DNA from: Xylophilus sp. GOD-11R | GTDB lineage: Bacteria > Pseudomonadota > Gammaproteobacteria > Burkholderiales > Burkholderiaceae_C | Assembly: GCF_033546935.1 (NCBI RefSeq) | Contig: NZ_CP137854.1 | Coordinates: 744,001-808,000, forward strand | Direction: 5' to 3' | Length of the DNA stretch: 64,000 nucleotides | In this document: one piece after another, positions 60,477-64,000 of the stretch | Layout: every line of letters begins with the position of its first letter | Numbering within the stretch: the stretch's first letter is position 1 | The notes under the pieces: generated by a model | Told to the model about the DNA's origin: nothing | Seen by the model: only the letters and a program-made list of their open reading frames with translations | The model's database searches: none | Made by a program: the position numbers and the translations under genes

Positions 60477-60900
60477 AGACCCGACCAACAACAGCGACGA
60501 CGACATGTCGGCCTGGGCCGAGGCGCTGGAAGAAGCCAAGTCCGCGCCGCCGCGTCCGGATGGCTCGCAGAACGGTGGTCCGCTCTTCGGCGGCGAGCCG
60601 GTCACCTCGGCTGGCGCCACCGCCGACGCAGCGCTCGGCGACATCAACCGGGTGCTCGACATCCCGGTCCAGCTTTCGGTGGAGCTCGGCCGGGTGAAGG
60701 TGCCCATCAAGTACATCCTGCAGCTGGCGCAGGGCTCCGTCGTCGAGCTCGACGCGCTGGCCGGCGAGCCGATGGACGTGCTGGTCAACGGCTACCTCAT
60801 CGCCCAGGGCGAGGTGGTGGTGGTGAACGACAAGTTCGGTATTCGTCTGACCGACGTGGTGACGCCTTCGGAGCGCCTGCGTCGGGTCAGCAAAGGGTGA
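60469..60900 (+). CDS. fliN: Flagellar motor switch protein (FliN)
   Basis: A 143-aa C-ring protein from ATG 60469, inside the fliM end. The C-terminal ~75 residues are the SpoA domain (ILDIPVQ-like: VLDIPVQLSVELGRVKVPI, then VLVNGYLIAQGEVVVVNDK). The N-terminal ~65 residues are acidic and Gly/Pro-rich. Confidence 0.96.
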   Translation: MAEDPTNNSDDDMSAWAEALEEAKSAPPRPDGSQNGGPLFGGEPVTSAGATADAALGDINRVLDIPVQLSVELGRVKVPIKYILQLAQGSVVELDALAGEPMDVLVNGYLIAQGEVVVVNDKFGIRLTDVVTPSERLRRVSKG

Positions 60901-61078
60901 CTTTGAGCCTTCCGGCTTCTCGCGGCGCTGCGCGCCGTGTAGTGCGCCACCTCCCGGGGAGGAGGCGCGTTCGCCTCAGGGCGGCCCGGCGGTTCGACCG
61001 CTCATGCGGTCTGGTCGGCCTGCGGTTTTCGCGTAGTTCCGAGGCTTGATCGCCAGAAATTTGCAGCATGATCCGCCG
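60901..61078. other. fliN-fliO intergenic region with hairpins
   Basis: This 178-bp gap interrupts an otherwise tight operon. It can form GCGCCaCCTCC/GGAGGaGGCGC (about 60938-60965) and a second stem near 60990-61020, without a T-run, so full termination is not expected. Confidence 0.4.
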
Positions 61079-61429
61079 ATGAGCCCCATGTCCCAATCGC
61101 TGCTGTCCGTTGTCGTCTTCATCGCCGTGCTGGCCATGGTTCCCTGGGGCCTGCGCTGGCTGAAGCAGCGCACCGGCGGCCTGCCGGGCGCGGTGCCGGG
61201 TAGCGGTTCGCGCGTGGTGTCGGCGCTGGGCGTGGGCCCGACGCAGCGGGTGGTGACGGTGGAGGTCGGTCCGCCCGAGGCACGGGTCTGGCTGGTGCTG
61301 GGTGTGACCGCGCAGAACGTCACCCCGCTGCACACCATGCCGGCGCCGGGCTTCGCGCAGGCCGCTCGCCTCGTGGAAGCATCGGCTTCTCCGGCCGCAC
61401 ACGATTACCGGGGACCGGGACATGTCTAG
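61079..61429 (+). CDS. fliO: Flagellar export component (FliO)
   Basis: A 116-aa membrane protein. The single N-terminal helix is [19 protein letters not shown], followed by a short cytoplasmic domain ([20 protein letters not shown], then [18 protein letters not shown]). Start at ATG 61079 is preferred over one 33 bp earlier. It helps FliP assembly. It overlaps fliP by 8 bp. Confidence 0.9.
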   Translation: MSPMSQSLLSVVVFIAVLAMVPWGLRWLKQRTGGLPGAVPGSGSRVVSALGVGPTQRVVTVEVGPPEARVWLVLGVTAQNVTPLHTMPAPGFAQAARLVEASASPAAHDYRGPGHV

Positions 61430-62183
61430 AACTTCTTGCCGCGCCCTCGGTGCGGCCCTTTTGCTGCTGTTGCTCCCGGCGCTGTCGTGGGCGCAGGCGA
61501 GTGCACCGAACGGGCAACTGCCCTTGCTGATGGGCACCGGCTCCGGCGGCACGAGTTTCTCGGTGCCGATCCAGACCTTGTTGTTCTTCACGGCGCTGTC
61601 GTTTCTGCCGGCGGTGCTGCTGATGATGACCTCGTTCACCCGCATCGTGATCGTGCTGTCGCTGCTGCGTCAGGCGATGGGCACGCAGTCGGCGCCACCC
61701 AACCAGATTGTGATCGGCCTGTCGCTGTTTCTCACCTTCTTCGTCATGGGCCCCACCTTCGACCGCGTCTATCGCGAGGCCTACGCGCCCTACAACGCGC
61801 AGCAGATCAGTTTCGAGCAGGCGCTGGACCGGGGCGAAGCACCGATGCGCCAGTTCATGACCAAGCAGACGCGCCAGTCCGACTACGCGCTGTTCGCCCG
61901 CCTGGCGCGGCTGGAGCCGGGCGTGACCATCGAGAACGCGCCGTTCCGGGTGCTGGTGCCGTCGTTCGTCACCAGCGAGCTCAAATCGGCGTTCCAGATC
62001 GGCTTCATGATCTTCATTCCGTTCCTGGTGATCGACCTCGTCGTGGCGAGCGTGCTGATGTCACTGGGGATGATGATGTTGTCGCCGGTGCTGGTGGCCT
62101 TGCCCTTCAAGCTGATGCTGTTCGTGCTGGCCGATGGGTGGAATCTCTTGATCGGCTCCTTGGCCGCGAGCTTTGCCCAATGA
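61422..62183 (+). CDS. fliP: Flagellar type III export protein (FliP)
   Basis: A 253-aa export-gate protein with a signal peptide ([19 protein letters not shown]). The conserved block [23 protein letters not shown] is present ([20 protein letters not shown]), as are [19 protein letters not shown] and [16 protein letters not shown]. Four membrane helices in total. Confidence 0.97.
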   Translation: MSRTSCRALGAALLLLLLPALSWAQASAPNGQLPLLMGTGSGGTSFSVPIQTLLFFTALSFLPAVLLMMTSFTRIVIVLSLLRQAMGTQSAPPNQIVIGLSLFLTFFVMGPTFDRVYREAYAPYNAQQISFEQALDRGEAPMRQFMTKQTRQSDYALFARLARLEPGVTIENAPFRVLVPSFVTSELKSAFQIGFMIFIPFLVIDLVVASVLMSLGMMMLSPVLVALPFKLMLFVLADGWNLLIGSLAASFAQ

Positions 62184-62211
62184 TGGCCGCATCTGATCGG
62201 AGACTCTGCCC

Positions 62212-62481
62212 ATGAATCCGCAAGTCGTGCTGACCACGGGGCAGGAGGCGCTGACGCTGCTGCTGATGGTGTCCATGCCCTTGCTCGGGGTGATCATGGT
62301 GGTGGGGCTGATCGTGAGCATCTTCCAGGCGATCACGCAGATCAGCGAAGCCACGCTTTCTTTCGTGCCCAAGCTGATCGCCGCGATCGTGGTGTTCGCC
62401 GTGGCCGGGCCGTGGATGCTGACCACGCTGGTCGATTACCTGCGGCGGATGATCGAGGCGATTCCAAGCTACGTGGCGTGA
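62212..62481 (+). CDS. fliQ: Flagellar type III export protein (FliQ)
   Basis: An 89-aa, two-helix export-gate protein (LTLLLMVSMPLLGVIMVVGL, then FVPKLIAAIVVFAVAGPWML) with the linking ISIFQAITQISEATLSF-like segment. The start is ATG 62212, 28 bp after fliP. Confidence 0.96.
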   Translation: MNPQVVLTTGQEALTLLLMVSMPLLGVIMVVGLIVSIFQAITQISEATLSFVPKLIAAIVVFAVAGPWMLTTLVDYLRRMIEAIPSYVA

Positions 62482-62487
62482 TGTGAC

Positions 62488-63252
62488 GTGATCTCGTTTT
62501 CCGAAGCCCAGATCGCGGCCTGGCTGTCGCCGGTGCTGTGGCCTTTTCTGCGGGTGCTGGGCATGTTCTCGGTGGCGCCGATCTTCTCGATGCGGTCGAT
62601 TCCGGTGCGGGCCAAGGTGGGGCTTGCGCTGCTCATCTCCATTGCTGCGCAGCCCAGTCTGACGGGGCAGCCGATCATCGGTGTCGACTCGCCCGGCGCG
62701 CTCGGTGCGGTGGCGCAGCAGGTGGGGGTGGGGATGGCCATCGGGTTCGCGGTGCGGCTGGTGTTCGCTTCGGTCGAGCTGGCCGGGGAGCTGATCGGGC
62801 TGCAGATGGGGTTGAACTTCGCTTCGTTCTTCAATCCGGCTTCTGGGGGGCAGGCCAGTGCGGTTTCTGGATTTTTGGGGCAGATTTCGTTGCTGCTCTT
62901 TATTGTGGTCAATGGGCATCTGACGCTGGTGATGGCTGTTGTTCGCAGCTTTCAGACATTTCCTGCGGACGGGAATGTTTTGGAAGTCTTGTCTACGGTT
63001 CAGCTTTATCGGTTGGGGACTGAGCTGTTTGCCAGTGCGCTTTGGGTGGCGATGCCGATGATTGCCTTGCTGGTTTTTGTTAATTTGGCATTGGGGATTA
63101 TTTCTCGGGTGGCGCCGCAGATGAATATTTATGCTATTGGGTTTCCTATTACGTTGAGTGTGGGGATGGTGGGGATCGCGGCTACCTTGCCTATGTTGGA
63201 TGCGCCTTTGATGGCGTTGATGAATAAAGTTGTGGATTTGTTTGTTCGTTGA
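62488..63252 (+). CDS. fliR: Flagellar type III export protein (FliR)
   Basis: A 254-aa, six-helix export-gate protein. It starts at GTG 62488, 6 bp after fliQ. SVAPIFSMRSIPVRAKVGLA, ELIGLQMGLNFASFFNPAS and YAIGFPITLSVGMVG are FliR blocks. The first half uses C- and G-ending codons like its neighbours. From about 62850 to the stop, codons end almost only in T or G, in step with the strand bias toward the palindromic repeat that follows. Confidence 0.95.
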   Translation: MISFSEAQIAAWLSPVLWPFLRVLGMFSVAPIFSMRSIPVRAKVGLALLISIAAQPSLTGQPIIGVDSPGALGAVAQQVGVGMAIGFAVRLVFASVELAGELIGLQMGLNFASFFNPASGGQASAVSGFLGQISLLLFIVVNGHLTLVMAVVRSFQTFPADGNVLEVLSTVQLYRLGTELFASALWVAMPMIALLVFVNLALGIISRVAPQMNIYAIGFPITLSVGMVGIAATLPMLDAPLMALMNKVVDLFVR

Positions 63253-63300
63253 GGTTTTGCTCTGCAGGTGAGGTGTTTTTTAGAGTGGGGTGATTTTTTT

Positions 63301-64000
63301 TGTTTCTTTTCTTGTCAGAGGGTGGAGCTGGGGGCTTGCGCGCCCCCAGACCCGCGGTAACTTTCTTTTGTTGGGACAAAAGAAAGTCACCAAAGAAAAA
63401 CCCTTGAAGACGAGCTCGAAGCTCGGTCGGGCCATTGCTTCGCTCGGCCTGGGGAATGTGCCTTCGAACGCTCTAACGGCAACAGTTTGGACAAGGGTCG
63501 ATCGAGTGCCTTGGCCCCTGCTTCGCAGGGTCGGGGCTGAGAGGATAAGAACAGGCGACCGCACTGGCGGAGCGCGCAGGCGCGGTGCGAAGTGCCCTGG
63601 CGGAATGCTAGGCGTGGTACTCAAACATCGACCCGAAACAGGGCATGAACGGGGCGGCCATCACGACGTGACCCGGACCACGGTGCGCAGCGCGCGTGGC
63701 GATCGAATCAGTGCGGCCCCCTCACCGTGCTCAGTGCAGTCAACTGTCCTTACCCTCTCAGCCCCGACCCGCGAAGCGGGGCCAAGGCCCTGGATCGACC
63801 CTTGTCCAAACTGTTGCCGCTAGAGCGTTCGAAGGCACATTCCCCAGGCCGAGCGAAGCAATGGCCCGACCGAGCTTCGAGCTCGTCTTCAAGGGTTTTT
63901 CTTTGGTGACTTTCTTTTGTCCCAACAAAAGAAAGTTACCGCGGGTCTGGGGGCGCGCAAGCCCCCAGCTCCACCCTCTGAAAAGAGAAGAAAAGAAACA
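63301..64000. repeat. Large palindromic repeat, copy 2 (to the window edge)
   Basis: The same element as at 1401-2091: left arm about 63301-63565, spacer, right arm about 63740-64000. The central part and inner arms are highly similar to copy 1. The outer ~25 bp differ from copy 1 (here tgtttcttttctt) but still pair with the other arm of this copy. It may extend beyond the window. It has no credible gene. Confidence 0.85.

Overview
The window is high-GC DNA carrying a near-complete flagellar and motility locus in the gene order and protein types of Burkholderiales. A Comamonadaceae-like organism is the best guess, from gene content and the style of intergenic repeats; this is inference and no database was searched. 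No rRNA, tRNA or CRISPR array was seen.

Layout. 1-6189 is a flank: a LysR regulator and a divergent RidA-family gene, each with an apparent one-base frameshift, a ~690-bp palindromic repeat, a carboxymuconolactone-decarboxylase-like protein, an RlmN-like radical SAM enzyme, a short-chain dehydrogenase and an HDOD protein. 6269-17090 is flgBCDEFGHIJKL on the minus strand, with flgA, flgM and flgN divergent on the plus strand. 19149-26524 holds an orphan PEP-CTERM protein and fliA-flhG-flhF-flhA and flhB on the minus strand. 26684-28079 is a lower-GC insertion with a PAAR-metallopeptidase effector and a lipoprotein partner, followed by a solo arm of the palindromic repeat. 28667-31824 is cheZ, cheY, motB, motA.

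32009-42927 is an island that looks built to make and attach an unusual glycan: a GT41/OGT-type glycosyltransferase and a sugar aminotransferase (plus strand), then ACP, ketoacyl synthase III, ketoreductase, two PglD/NeuD-type acyltransferases, two FkbM methyltransferases and two Rieske oxygenases (minus strand). It lies next to two divergent flagellin genes (43059-45883), so flagellin O-glycosylation is the natural prediction. fliD, fliS and a fliT-like gene follow, then an IS3-family insertion sequence (48324-49652) abutting a zeta-toxin/antitoxin pair, then fliE (minus) and fliFGHIJK, fliL, fliMNOPQR (plus). The window ends in a second full copy of the palindromic repeat.

Flagellar control can partly be read: sigma-28 boxes precede flgM and one flagellin gene, and several early operons (flgB, flgA, flhA, flhB, fliF, fliL) share a two-block motif YTYWTC-N27-AYAAT that looks like the class II promoter. 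FlhDC, fliA-dependent chemoreceptors and most che genes are not in the window. The most unusual signals are a switch of strand composition centred on the palindromic repeats, the glycan island, and the mosaic PAAR-aspzincin effector.
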